From: CAZBDU01 sp964490725
GTDB lineage: Bacteria > Spirochaetota > Spirochaetia > SZUA-6 > DRHE01
DNA length: 22,830 nucleotides
Assembly: GCA_964490725.1 (NCBI GenBank)
Contig: CAZBDU010000090.1
Location: forward strand, 1-22,830
Direction of reading: 5' to 3'
The translations under genes were made by a program, and so were the position numbers. A model generated the notes under the pieces. The model was not told the DNA's origin. It saw only the letters and a program-made list of their open reading frames with translations, and did no database searches. Below, piece after piece: positions 1 through 8,062 of the stretch. Within the stretch, counting starts at the first letter, position 1; each line of letters starts with the position of its first letter.

Positions 1-73
1 GTCCCGTCTCACCTGGCGCGCCCCGGCGCCGCCGGGCCCGGCCGGTTTGAACGCGCCGGGCCGGGGGCATTAC

Positions 74-127
74 ATTGAAAGCATTGAAAGCATCGAAAGC
101 ATCGAAAGCATCGAAAGCATCGAAGAG
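74..127. repeat. Six tandem 9-bp repeats upstream of the MBL-fold gene
   Basis: Six head-to-tail units run from 74 to 127: two of ATTGAAAGC, three of ATCGAAAGC and a last degenerate ATCGAAGAG. The unit is a multiple of three, so an open frame reads through it as (Glu-Ser-Ile)n. That reading depends on a TTG at 47 without a ribosome binding site, so the array is more likely in the untranslated leader of the next gene. It is AT-richer than the flanking GC-rich sequence. Confidence 0.9.
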
Positions 128-193
128 GCCGGCCGGGCGGCGGACGGAGTGCCGGGCGGCCCGGGCCGGCGAATGCCACATCGGGAGGTATCC

Positions 194-871
194 ATGCCCA
201 AGCTGACGTATCTCGGCCACGCCGCTTTTCTCGTGGAAGGTTCCAAGGGCCGGCTGGTCGTCGACCCGTTTCTGTCGGGCAACCCTCTGGCCACCACCAA
301 ACCGGAGGACGTGCAGGTGGACTTCGTTCTTCTCAGCCATGGCCACGGCGACCACCTGGGAGACGCTCTCAGCATCGCCACGGCGAACGACGCCACCATC
401 GTGGCTCCCAACGAGCTGGCCCTGTACTGCCAGGCCAAGGGCGCCTCGATCCACCCCATGCACATCGGCGGAGCTCACCAGTTCCCCTTCGGGCGTGTCA
501 AGCTCACCATCGCGCACCACGGCTCCATGGCGCCGGACGGGACCTACACGGGAAACCCGTGCGGATTCCTCCTTACCATGGACGGGAAGACCCTCTACCA
601 CCCCGGGGACACGGGGCTGTTCCTGGACATGCAGCTCATTGGCGAGATGAACCGCATCGACGTGGCGGTGCTTCCCATCGGGGACAACTTCACCATGGGA
701 ATCGAGGATGCGGCCAGGGCGGCGGAGTTCCTCCGCGCGGGGCTCTACATTCCCATGCACTACAAGACCTTCGAGGTGATCCAGGCGGACCCGGAGGAGT
801 TCGTTCGGGCGGTGAAGTCCAGAGGGATGAAGGCCAGGGTCCTGCGCATCGGGGAGAGCCTGGAATACTGA
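194..871 (+). CDS. UPF0173-type metal-dependent hydrolase, MBL fold
   Basis: This 225-residue protein belongs to the metallo-beta-lactamase-fold hydrolases of the UPF0173 (YtkL-like) group, cytosolic proteins of unknown substrate. The metal-binding motif HGHGDH is at residues 49-54, and further candidate ligands are H in AHHGS, D in HPGDTG and H in PMHYKTF near the C-terminus. Length is usual for the family and it starts directly with the family-typical strand MPKLTYLGHA. The ATG at 194 was chosen because GGGAGG lies 5 bases upstream; the open frame continues back to a TTG at 47 through the 9-bp repeats, with no binding site. The gene converges on the membrane protein gene ending at 901, with 29 bases between. 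Confidence 0.9.
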   Translation: MPKLTYLGHAAFLVEGSKGRLVVDPFLSGNPLATTKPEDVQVDFVLLSHGHGDHLGDALSIATANDATIVAPNELALYCQAKGASIHPMHIGGAHQFPFGRVKLTIAHHGSMAPDGTYTGNPCGFLLTMDGKTLYHPGDTGLFLDMQLIGEMNRIDVAVLPIGDNFTMGIEDAARAAEFLRAGLYIPMHYKTFEVIQADPEEFVRAVKSRGMKARVLRIGESLEY

Positions 872-900
872 AGAGCTTCCCGGGAGCCGCGCCCCTGCCT

Positions 901-2463
901 TCAGCGCTCGCGGGTGAGGGTGCGGACGGCGGCCAGATAGCGGGCCAGGCGCGAGTGCGGGAGCAGGCGAGCCGAGAATAGCGCCTCCTCGAGCACCTCC
1001 AGCACCAGGGAGAGCTCCCGGCCGGGCAGAGCCAGGGAGGCGCTCAGCCTGCGCCCGAACTCCTGAGGCGTCTCTGCTCTGCCGCAGGGGACTCCCCGGC
1101 GCTCGCTCCACAGCGTCAGCCTCAGGAAGGCCCGCAGCACGCGGCCGGCCTGGATGCGCTTCCGCACCCCCAGCCGCCCCGGCAGAGAGACCTCGCGGGG
1201 CAGCTTCCTCACCCGGGCTCCGACGGTCCGCCGCGAGGAGGGGGAGCTCCTCCACCACCGGCCGAGCCAGCGGAAGAAGCGCACCAGCGCCAGCGCCAGG
1301 GCGGCCAGCTTCCTGCGGATGAGCCGCCAGGGGCGCCAGCCGCGCATCCGTTCCTGCACCTCCGCGGACAGCAGCGGGTAGACCAGGAACAGGAAGACTC
1401 CCACCGCCGCCAGCGTCCTGATCAGCCGGCGCAGGCCCTCCAGCAGGAGCAGCGTCAGCACGCCGGGGGGCGCGCTCTGCATGTGCAGCAGGGAGTGGTA
1501 GTACCGTTCCCGCTGGGCCAGCATCCGGCCCACCGTCTCCGCCATGCGGGGGTCCGCCTTCAGCCGGAACAGCCCGGCCACCCAGGCGATCAGCCTGTCC
1601 AGGAAGGCCAGCAGCCGTTCCAGCGGCAGGAGCGATGCGTCCCGCGCCACCACCAGCACGATCACGGCGCAGCCGCCCAGCAGCGCCAGAATGAAGCGCA
1701 TTCGTCTGGCCTCCAGCCGCCCGGGAACCACCACGCCGCTTCCCAGCAGGAGCTGATTCTCGATGAACAGGTGCGTGATGCCGATCGTCAGGAAGCCGGC
1801 GAAGGCGTGGGCGGCGGTGAGCCAGAACACCGCCGTGGAAAGCGGGGTGGCGTTCACCGCCGCCACCAGCAGGAGGATGAACAGGGAGATCTGAAAGAAC
1901 AGCACCAGCCTCTTGATGCTGCGCAGCTCCCGGACGGAGACCCCCGCCTGCAGGGATGCCTCCCGCAGCGAGTGAACCAGCCCTTCGCTGCGCCGTGCCT
2001 TCAGCCCCTCCAGCAGCACCTCTCTCTGGCGCAAGCCCCCGTGGATGAGCTGCGAGAACAGCCACTGCAGCAGCGCCAGGCCCACGGCGTAGTAGAGGTC
2101 CACCCGGGCCATGGCGCCGGCCTTCCAGAAGGGGACGCGGTAGATGGCCAGCGCCAGGACCAGCGAGGAGGCCAGCACCAGCAGCAGCTCCCGCAGGCGG
2201 GCGCCGGCGCCGGAGCGCTCCCGAAAGAGGAAGTTGCCCACCGCCGTCTCCTCCACCGCCACGGCCAGCAGCACCGGGTAGAAGGTGACCGAGGAGAAGG
2301 CCAGGAAGGGTGCCAGGGCCTTGATCAGATGATCCACGGTGATCAGGTACAGCAGGGGCAGGAAGATGGCCAGCAGCGGGTGGAGGGTGGTGCGGAAGGA
2401 GCGCAGGTAGCGGCGGCTGAGGCTAAGCAAGGAGCAGCTCTCTGCCGTAGTCGGCCACCGCAT
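901..2463 (-). CDS. Multi-pass membrane protein with DUF4129-like C-terminus
   Basis: This protein of up to 520 residues has about seven or eight hydrophobic segments between roughly residues 25 and 370, then a basic linker (WRPWRLIRRK onward) and a soluble tail of about 80 residues. The tail (TPQEFGRRL, then a helix rich in Leu and Glu) resembles the DUF4129 domain that often ends transglutaminase-like membrane proteins in MoxR-DUF58 loci. No transglutaminase Cys-His-Asp domain is visible. It is the last gene of the locus and its frame overlaps the end of the DUF58 gene by about 40 bases. The ATG at 2463 has no good binding site; a TTG at 2430, close to the DUF58 stop at 2423, would also fit a coupled start. 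Function unknown, perhaps cell-envelope assembly or stress. Confidence 0.75.
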   Translation of the reverse strand: MRWPTTAESCSLLSLSRRYLRSFRTTLHPLLAIFLPLLYLITVDHLIKALAPFLAFSSVTFYPVLLAVAVEETAVGNFLFRERSGAGARLRELLLVLASSLVLALAIYRVPFWKAGAMARVDLYYAVGLALLQWLFSQLIHGGLRQREVLLEGLKARRSEGLVHSLREASLQAGVSVRELRSIKRLVLFFQISLFILLLVAAVNATPLSTAVFWLTAAHAFAGFLTIGITHLFIENQLLLGSGVVVPGRLEARRMRFILALLGGCAVIVLVVARDASLLPLERLLAFLDRLIAWVAGLFRLKADPRMAETVGRMLAQRERYYHSLLHMQSAPPGVLTLLLLEGLRRLIRTLAAVGVFLFLVYPLLSAEVQERMRGWRPWRLIRRKLAALALALVRFFRWLGRWWRSSPSSRRTVGARVRKLPREVSLPGRLGVRKRIQAGRVLRAFLRLTLWSERRGVPCGRAETPQEFGRRLSASLALPGRELSLVLEVLEEALFSARLLPHSRLARYLAAVRTLTRER

Positions 2464-3589
2464 AGACGCTGAACTCGCGGCTGAGCTCGCGCCGTTCGGC
2501 CTCCTCGGCTCCCATGAGGAAGATCTCCACGGTGCAGCCTCGCCGCCTGTAGGAGCGCAGGATCCGGCGGCTTTCCGGGCTCACCACGGGGGTGATCGCC
2601 TGAATGCGGGTCTGATAGGGGACGCGCAGCCCGCTGGTCTGCAGCAGCCGGGCGAACTCCTCCTCCCCCGAGCCGGGCTCCACCCGGGCCAGCAGCTCCA
2701 GGATTCCCGTGGCGTGTCCGGCGGTGCCGCGGATGCGGGCCATGGGGGGCCGGTCGGAGCCGCGGAGCCTGGCTGCGGCCAGGAAGCCTATCTCCTGCCG
2801 GAGCCTCACGTAGTGGACCACCAGCGAGGCGGCCACGATGGCCGCCCGCTCGATGCGGTGGTGGCGGTAGCGCAGCGGATAGTCCTCCCCCCTCAAGTTC
2901 AACAGCACCAGCACCGGGGCGTAAAGCTCCGGCAGATAGTCCACGGAGTGCAGCGCCCCGAGCCGCGCAGAGACCTTCCACTGGATGCGCTTGGGATCGT
3001 CTCCTGGGCTGTACTCCCGCACCGAACGGTAGCGGGTGGGGTCCTCGTAGATGCGGCTGGCTACGGGAATGTTGCCGGCAGGCAGCCCGCTGCGGGTCGG
3101 AACGGCGATCGGGAGCACCTCGGGGTACACGTAGAGCGTCTGGGCCCCCCCCAGCCGGCGCGTCCAGGGGAACAGGCCCAGGGGGTCCGCGCCCTGCAGG
3201 AGCACCGGGCCGATGGTGTACTCGCCCCGGGTCTGGCTCTCCAGGCGGTAGCGCAGCTGTCTGCGCTCGTAGGCCGAAAGCGGAACCAGGAAGCGGCCCG
3301 GGGGTGTGGCGAAGAAATGGTTCTGGGGGTCCACCAGGCTCAGGTAGTGCGCCGGCAGGGGGGAATGGTTCTCGATCACCAGGGCGATCTCCAGCGGCTC
3401 CAGCCGGTGCGCCCGCAGCACCCGGTTCTGGCGCCTCACCACCACGTAGCGGGCGAGCAGCCGCGAGTACAGGTAGCTGGCGGCGAACACGGCCAGCGTC
3501 AACAGGCCCACCAGCTGCAGCGCCCGCTGGGGAAAGAAGAGGATCACCACCGCCAGGCCGGCGAGCACCAGCGCGCGCGTGGTTTTCAC
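2423..3589 (-). CDS. DUF58 domain membrane protein
   Basis: The 388-residue protein has two N-terminal membrane segments (about residues 6-20 and 24-42) followed by a soluble region. The DUF58 signature lies at about residues 187-217, including YRSVREYSPGDDPKRIQWK and a following SVDY. The C-terminal part resembles a von Willebrand A-like fold, as is usual for the family (LVLLNLRGE strand, later GCTVEIFLMG). DUF58 proteins pair with MoxR ATPases; the pair is thought to help assemble or activate partner proteins, but the client here is not known. Translation starts at a GTG whose GTGA overlaps the moxR-like stop at 3586-3588, showing coupling. Family assignment is firm; role is not. Confidence 0.9.
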   Translation of the reverse strand: MKTTRALVLAGLAVVILFFPQRALQLVGLLTLAVFAASYLYSRLLARYVVVRRQNRVLRAHRLEPLEIALVIENHSPLPAHYLSLVDPQNHFFATPPGRFLVPLSAYERRQLRYRLESQTRGEYTIGPVLLQGADPLGLFPWTRRLGGAQTLYVYPEVLPIAVPTRSGLPAGNIPVASRIYEDPTRYRSVREYSPGDDPKRIQWKVSARLGALHSVDYLPELYAPVLVLLNLRGEDYPLRYRHHRIERAAIVAASLVVHYVRLRQEIGFLAAARLRGSDRPPMARIRGTAGHATGILELLARVEPGSGEEEFARLLQTSGLRVPYQTRIQAITPVVSPESRRILRSYRRRGCTVEIFLMGAEEAERRELSREFSVYAVADYGRELLLA

Positions 3590-4539
3590 CGTACCCCTTT
3601 CAGCACCGGTACCTCCACCCGCTCCGCGATGGAGGAGAGGACCTCCTCCTCGGTGACGCCCTTGATCTGCTGCTCGGGCCGCACGATGAGCCTCTTGGAG
3701 CAGACGTCCAGGAACAGCTCCTTGGCGTCCTCCGGGGTGACGTAGTCCCTGCCCTGCATGGCGGCCCGGGCCTGCGCGCCCTTGTACAGCGCCAGGGACC
3801 CCCTGGGGGAGACGCCCAGCTGCACGCGGTGATCCCGGCGGGTCTCCGCCACCAGGTCCAGGATGTAGCCGCGCACCGCCGGGCTGACGTACACCTCCAC
3901 GATCCGTTTCTGCATCTCCAGCACCGCGGCCAGCGCGGTCACCGCCGTGAGGTCCACGATGGGGTGCGTGGTGCGCCGCTGGCTCTCCAGGATGAGCTCC
4001 TCGGAGCCGCGGTCAGGGTATCCCACCTTCAGGGAAAGGAAGAAGCGGTCCTTCTGCGCCTCCGGAAGGGGGAAAGTCCCTTCGAACTCCACCGGGTTCT
4101 CGGTGGCCATGAGGAAGAAGGGCTCGGGCAGCGGGATGCGGCGCCCCTCGATGCTGATCTGGTTTTCCGCCATGGCCTCCAGAAGGGCCGACTGCGTCCG
4201 CGGGGTGGCGCGGTTGATCTCGTCCACCAGCAGCACGTTGGACAGGATGGGTCCTTCCCGGAAGGAAAACTCCCCGCTCCTGGGGTTGTACACCGAAACG
4301 CCCAGCACGTCCGCGGGCAGCAGATCCGGCGTGCACTGGATGCGCTTGAAGCTGCCCCCCAGGCTCTGTCCGATGGCCCGGGCCAGGATGGTCTTGCCCA
4401 CGCCGGGGACGTCCTCGATCAGCACGTGCCCGCGGCACAGCAGCGCCACCAGCAGCCGATCCACGACCCCGCTCTTGCCGTAGAAGACGCCTTCGGCCGC
4501 CTCTTTTACCCGGGCCGTCCACTCGCGCACTTCCTTCAT
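3586..4539 (-). CDS. MoxR family AAA ATPase
   Basis: A 317-residue AAA+ ATPase of the MoxR family. Walker A is at residues 42-50 (EDVPGVGKT), Walker B at 101-110 (NVLLVDEINR), the sensor-1 region at 145-149 (ATENP) and the arginine-finger region at 160-166 (EAQKDRF). The C-terminal lid domain carries SPRGSLAL. MoxR ATPases act as chaperone-like factors with DUF58 or VWA partners, and the DUF58 partner follows directly. The ATG at 4539 was chosen over an in-frame TTG at 4563 because the best promoter (-10 at 4565-4570) would start transcription downstream of the TTG. This gives a leader of about 20 bases that begins with GGGGAG. Confidence 0.92.
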   Translation of the reverse strand: MKEVREWTARVKEAAEGVFYGKSGVVDRLLVALLCRGHVLIEDVPGVGKTILARAIGQSLGGSFKRIQCTPDLLPADVLGVSVYNPRSGEFSFREGPILSNVLLVDEINRATPRTQSALLEAMAENQISIEGRRIPLPEPFFLMATENPVEFEGTFPLPEAQKDRFFLSLKVGYPDRGSEELILESQRRTTHPIVDLTAVTALAAVLEMQKRIVEVYVSPAVRGYILDLVAETRRDHRVQLGVSPRGSLALYKGAQARAAMQGRDYVTPEDAKELFLDVCSKRLIVRPEQQIKGVTEEEVLSSIAERVEVPVLKGVR

Positions 4540-4564
4540 GGTGTTCGCGCGGTCTCCCCGCAAA

Positions 4565-4594
4565 AGTATACTCGATTTGCTCGGCCCCGGGCAA
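4565..4594 (-). promoter_or_regulatory. Predicted sigma70-type promoter of the MoxR-DUF58 operon
   Basis: On the minus strand TTGCCC (4594-4589) and TATACT (4570-4565) are separated by 18 bases. TATACT matches the -10 consensus at five of six positions and the -35 at four of six. The predicted start near 4558 lies about 20 bases before the ATG at 4539. It is one of few AT-rich spots in this region. Prediction from sequence only. Confidence 0.55.
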
Positions 4595-4810
4595 AAGGAA
4601 TGAGGGCGCTCTGAGGCCGGCCGGAGCTGTCCGGGATGATCGATCCCCGTTCCAAGCTCTTCTTCACCCGCCCGGTGGGCAGCGGCCGGTTCAAGCTGGA
4701 CCGCCTCGGGTTCGCCGAGCTGCTGCAGGCGCCCTACACGGTGCTCGGCATCGGCGTTCCAGCCCCGGAGTGGCGGTGGGACCGGAAAACGACTCTGCCC
4801 GCGGCTCGTT

Positions 4811-4837
4811 GCCCGCGCCCGGCGCGCGCCGGCGGGC
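4811..4837. repeat. GC-rich inverted repeat
   Basis: A 14-bp perfect palindrome (CCGGCGCGCGCCGG, 4819-4832) is flanked by GCCCG at 4811-4815 and CGGGC at 4833-4837, so a longer imperfect hairpin with a three-base bulge can form. No run of T follows on either strand, so it does not look like an intrinsic terminator. In sequence this rich in G and C such a repeat could be chance. Confidence 0.4.
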
Positions 4838-4840
4838 CGG

Positions 4841-4852
4841 TTCTGTACAGAA
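4841..4852. promoter_or_regulatory. Perfect 12-bp palindrome upstream of the desaturase
   Basis: TTCTGTACAGAA is a perfect palindrome ending 55 bases before the desaturase start. Its position would suit a repressor or activator site for a membrane-lipid gene, but I recognise no specific regulator for it, and several 12-bp palindromes are expected by chance in a window of this size. Confidence 0.3.
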
Positions 4853-4906
4853 GTCGAGCGTTTTGGTAGACTTATTCAATCTGCAGATGGACGGGGGTCC
4901 TGCCGC

Positions 4907-6037
4907 ATGAGCCGAGAATACGAGCCGATGCGGGAGGTTCGAAAGAACTTCCGGATTTCCTGGTACCGGTGTCCCGTCGAACGCAGCCGGCTGAGGGAGC
5001 TTACCCGCAGGAGCGATCTGCAGGGCGCCTTCCAGACCCTGGGTCACCTCCTCCTGGTGGTGATCACCGGGGCGGCCACCTACACCTTCTTCAACCAGGG
5101 AATCTGGGTCGGGTTTGCGCTGGCCCTGTTCGTCCACGGGACCATCTATTCATTCCTTCCCGGCAATGCCACCCACGAGCTGGCTCACGGCACCGTGTTC
5201 AAGACCAAATGGCTCAACGAGCTGTTCGTGCGCTTCTTCAGCCTCATCTCCTGGTTCAACTTTCGCGACTACAAGATGAGCCACACTTATCATCATCTCT
5301 ACACGCTCCACCCCCGGGGCGACCGCGAGGTGGTGCTGCCCACCACGCCGTCCCTCCATGTCCTGTATCTGCTGCAGCTGTTCACCTTCAACATCGCGGG
5401 GTGGCCGAACGAGCCCTACTCCTATCCGATGGTCCCGAACATCGGCGGAACGCTGAAGACGGCCTTCACCGGCAAGTTCCACAAGCAGTGGCTGGAAGAC
5501 GTCTACCAGGATCAGGAAGAGGCGCGAAAGAAGTCGATCAACTGGGCCCGCCTGATGGTGCTGTTCCACGTGGCCCTGATCGTGGTTTCGATCGTATTCA
5601 AGCTTTGGCTTCTGCCGGTGCTCGTCACCTTCGCCCCCTTCATTGCCAACTGGTTGCGGTATTTCGTGGGCGTGCCCATGCACACGGGCCTCCGGGACAA
5701 CGTGCCCGATTTCCGGCTGTGCGTGAGGACCATTACCCTCGATCCCATCAGCAAGTTCCTCTACTGGCGCATGAGCTGGCACCTGGAGCACCACATGTTT
5801 GCGGCCGTACCCTGCTACAACCTCGCCAGGCTGCACAGGACCGTGGCGGCCGACATGCCGAAACCCCGGACCCTCGTCGGGGCGTGGCGGGAGATGCGGC
5901 AGACCTGGAAGCAGCAGCAGCGGGACCCAGCCCACCAGTACGACACGCCGCTGCCGGGGCGCCGGGAGCGGGAAACGGGGAAGCGGGATTCCGAAGAGGC
6001 CTCGCTGGGCGATCTGGACCCGCGAACGCCCGAGTAG
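4907..6037 (+). CDS. Membrane fatty-acid desaturase family protein
   Basis: A 376-residue integral membrane di-iron protein of the fatty-acid desaturase superfamily, which also contains hydroxylases and ketolases. The three histidine boxes are present: HELAH at residues 90-94, HTYHH at 126-130 and HLEHH at 292-296; an extra His is in MHTGLRD near 259. Hydrophobic stretches lie at about 45-62, 66-84, 105-118, 150-164, 216-232 and 234-250. The last 30 residues are charged, probably cytosolic, and outside the conserved domain. The reaction would need O2 and an electron donor, which is notable in a window that otherwise looks anaerobic. It stands alone, pointing towards the ABC permease end with 46 bases between. 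The GGGGG run 8-12 bases before the ATG is a weak binding site. Substrate cannot be told. Confidence 0.88.
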   Translation: MSREYEPMREVRKNFRISWYRCPVERSRLRELTRRSDLQGAFQTLGHLLLVVITGAATYTFFNQGIWVGFALALFVHGTIYSFLPGNATHELAHGTVFKTKWLNELFVRFFSLISWFNFRDYKMSHTYHHLYTLHPRGDREVVLPTTPSLHVLYLLQLFTFNIAGWPNEPYSYPMVPNIGGTLKTAFTGKFHKQWLEDVYQDQEEARKKSINWARLMVLFHVALIVVSIVFKLWLLPVLVTFAPFIANWLRYFVGVPMHTGLRDNVPDFRLCVRTITLDPISKFLYWRMSWHLEHHMFAAVPCYNLARLHRTVAADMPKPRTLVGAWREMRQTWKQQQRDPAHQYDTPLPGRRERETGKRDSEEASLGDLDPRTPE

Positions 6038-6083
6038 GGGCCCGTTCCGGCGTCCGCTTCCGGCCGCGGCGCGACAGCCCCTC

Positions 6084-7067
6084 TCACTCCCGCTTCTTGG
6101 TGTAGTGATCCACCGCCACGGCAAGGATGATGACGAATCCGGTGAAAAAATCCTGAAAGCGCGGCGGAACTCCCAGAAGGTTGATGCAGTTACTGATGAT
6201 TGCCAGCACCACCGCGCCCACCAGCAATCCGGCGATGTTGCCTTCCCCGCCCACGAAGGTCACCCCCCCGATCACGCAGACCGCGATCGCCTCCAGCGGC
6301 CAGAGCTGGCCCAGGTCGGCGTCCGCCGAGTTCAGCCGCGCGATGTAGACCAGGCCCGCGACCGCCGCGATCAGCCCGCTGAGGCCGTATACCTGGACAA
6401 CCTTCCTGGACACATGGAGACCCGTGTAGTGGGCGGCCTGCTTGTTGGTGCCCACCGCGTAAAGGGTCCGTCCGAAGGTGGTTCGGTACAGGAGGAAGTA
6501 GAGAACCAGCAGCACCAGCAGAGATATTATCGCCGTTACCGGTATGGGACCGATGAAGCCCTTCCCCATCCACGTGAAGCTGTCGGGATAGTTGAAGAAC
6601 GACTGACCCTGGGTGTAGGTAAGGGCGAGTCCCCTGGCGATATACATCATGCTGAAGGTCATGATGAAGTCCGGCAGCTTCACCAGGCCGATCATGAAGC
6701 CGTTGAACAGGCCCACACCCACTCCGATCCCGACCGCGGTGAGAATGCCCGGGATCACGTGTCCCTGGCTGACCAGAGAGCCGGCGAACACCGTCGAGAG
6801 GGCCGCCACGGATCCGATCGACAGATCCAGTCCTCCGATCAGCATGCTCAGCGCCATGCCGTAGCCGATCAGGGCCAGCAGGAACACCTGGCGTATCAGA
6901 TTCAGCATGTTGGAGTAAGTCGCAAACCGGGGCACCAGAACGGCGGCAGCCGCCGCCAGGACCACCATGACGATCAGCCGGTACAGCTGCCGAGGGATCT
7001 GGAGCCTCTTTCCCCTGCCTTGGATCCGCTCCTGGGTGAAGGCGCTGTTGGAAGCTGAATCGTTCAT
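6084..7067 (-). CDS. Ribose-type ABC transporter permease (second)
   Basis: A 327-residue permease of the RbsC/XylH/MglC family (BPD_transp_2). It has a 30-residue cytosolic N-terminus and about nine or ten membrane segments. The conserved family segment GGLDLSIGS is at residues 78-86, and GGVTFVGGEG lies in the C-terminal half, near the site that contacts the ATPase. It starts at an ATG that overlaps the stop of the first permease by four bases (ATGA), so the two are translationally coupled and probably form a heterodimer. It is the last gene of the 10-gene operon. Substrate cannot be read from the permease; the neighbouring genes suggest a sugar, sugar acid or polyol. Confidence 0.93.
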   Translation of the reverse strand: MNDSASNSAFTQERIQGRGKRLQIPRQLYRLIVMVVLAAAAAVLVPRFATYSNMLNLIRQVFLLALIGYGMALSMLIGGLDLSIGSVAALSTVFAGSLVSQGHVIPGILTAVGIGVGVGLFNGFMIGLVKLPDFIMTFSMMYIARGLALTYTQGQSFFNYPDSFTWMGKGFIGPIPVTAIISLLVLLVLYFLLYRTTFGRTLYAVGTNKQAAHYTGLHVSRKVVQVYGLSGLIAAVAGLVYIARLNSADADLGQLWPLEAIAVCVIGGVTFVGGEGNIAGLLVGAVVLAIISNCINLLGVPPRFQDFFTGFVIILAVAVDHYTKKRE

Positions 7068-8062
7068 TCTCGATATCCTTCAGGAGCCGTCGCCCTTGCA
7101 AAGAGGAACGCGAACAGGGATTTTCCGCGCTGCCTTTGGCTCTCGGCCACGTACGCCAGGATGAGGATCACGCCCACGAACACCAGCTGCAGGTACAGAT
7201 TGACTCCCGTCATGTTGAGGCCGTTGCGCAGCGTGGCGAACAGAAACACGCCGATCAGCGTTTCCTTGACGCCTCCTCTTCCTCCGGCCAGGGCGGTACC
7301 TCCCAATACCACCGCGCAGATCGAGTCGAACTCGAACCCGATCGTGTCGATGGCCTGGGCCGCGTTGGTTCTGGCCAGGAACAGGATTCCCGCCAGCCCG
7401 GCCATGAATCCGGAGAACGTGTATATGAGGCTCTTGTGCAGCGGGACGGAAATCCCGGACAACCTGGCCGCCTCCTCGTTTCCGCCGATCGCGTAGGTTG
7501 CCGTGCCCTTCGGGGTCCAGCGCAGGAAGACGTGCAGCACGGCCCAGACCGCCAGGACGATGAACAGAGGCACCGGAATACCGCCCAGCTGACCGTCGTG
7601 GAGCACCCGCAGCGTTTCGGGAAATCCGTAGATGACCCTCTCCTCGGTGATGATCAGGGCCACCCCCAGGGCCATCCCCCACATGCCGAAGGTGGCCACG
7701 AAGGGGTTGAGCCCGATGTAGTTGGCGACAACTCCGTTGATCGCCCCGCACAGCGCAGCCACCAGGACGGCCACCAGCACCGCGGCGAGGGGAGGAAACC
7801 CCAGGCTGACCATCGACACGGCCGCGGTACATGAGGCGAGGCCCATCACCGCGCCGATGGACAGATCGATGCCCCCCAGGAGGATCACGAAGGTTTGACC
7901 GAAGGCCGCCAGGGCCAGGACGCTTCCCTGGCGGATGATGTTGGCGGCGTTGGAGAGGGTGAAGAACCTTCGCGAGGCGATGGCGAAGACGGCCACCATG
8001 AGGACGAAGATGATGATCGGTCCCGTGATTCGAACGCGGGACCGTCCCCTGCTAGTCGCCAT
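7064..8062 (-). CDS. Ribose-type ABC transporter permease (first)
   Basis: A 332-residue inner-membrane permease of the RbsC family with about nine hydrophobic segments. The family segment GGIDLSIGA is at residues 63-71, and GGTALAGGRGG in the C-terminal half is the typical loop before the last helices. It resembles its downstream neighbour in layout but not closely in sequence, as expected for a heterodimeric channel. The ATG at 8062 overlaps the end of the ATPase gene by 11 bases, and its own stop overlaps the next permease, so ATPase and both permeases are one coupled unit. Confidence 0.93.
   Translation of the reverse strand: MATSRGRSRVRITGPIIIFVLMVAVFAIASRRFFTLSNAANIIRQGSVLALAAFGQTFVILLGGIDLSIGAVMGLASCTAAVSMVSLGFPPLAAVLVAVLVAALCGAINGVVANYIGLNPFVATFGMWGMALGVALIITEERVIYGFPETLRVLHDGQLGGIPVPLFIVLAVWAVLHVFLRWTPKGTATYAIGGNEEAARLSGISVPLHKSLIYTFSGFMAGLAGILFLARTNAAQAIDTIGFEFDSICAVVLGGTALAGGRGGVKETLIGVFLFATLRNGLNMTGVNLYLQLVFVGVILILAYVAESQRQRGKSLFAFLFARATAPEGYRE

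Larger units (their letters stand above)
4636..4869 (+). pseudogene. Small hypothetical frame, possible gene remnant
   Basis: An open frame of 77 codons starts at ATG 4636 with only a weak GG-rich site before it. The first 42 residues look protein-like (MIDPRSKLFF, then RFKLDRLGFAELL and YTVLGIGVP); the rest is Pro, Arg and Ala-rich, as expected for a chance reading of GC-rich DNA. The segment YTVLGIGVP recalls the first strand of enzymes such as ureohydrolases, but the similarity is too short to rely on. It may be the left-over 5' end of a deleted gene, a small protein, or not a gene at all. Confidence 0.25.
4540..4906. other. Divergent intergenic region between MoxR operon and desaturase
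   Basis: This 367-base stretch separates the MoxR operon (left, minus) from the desaturase (right, plus). It holds the predicted MoxR promoter (4565-4594), a possible remnant or small open frame (4636-4869), a very GC-rich potential hairpin (4811-4837) and a 12-bp palindrome (4841-4852). An AT-richer strip at 4858-4882 before the desaturase is the likely place for its promoter, but no clear pair of hexamers is visible there. No RNA gene was recognised. Confidence 0.6.

Noticed and set aside
47..193. N-terminal extension of the MBL-fold protein with (Glu-Ser-Ile) repeats
   Set aside because: It requires a TTG start without a binding site, while ATG 194 has GGGAGG at good spacing and begins the conserved fold.
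4540..4563. TTG start at 4563 for the MoxR ATPase
   Set aside because: The best promoter would start transcription downstream of it; ATG 4539 fits the family's start.
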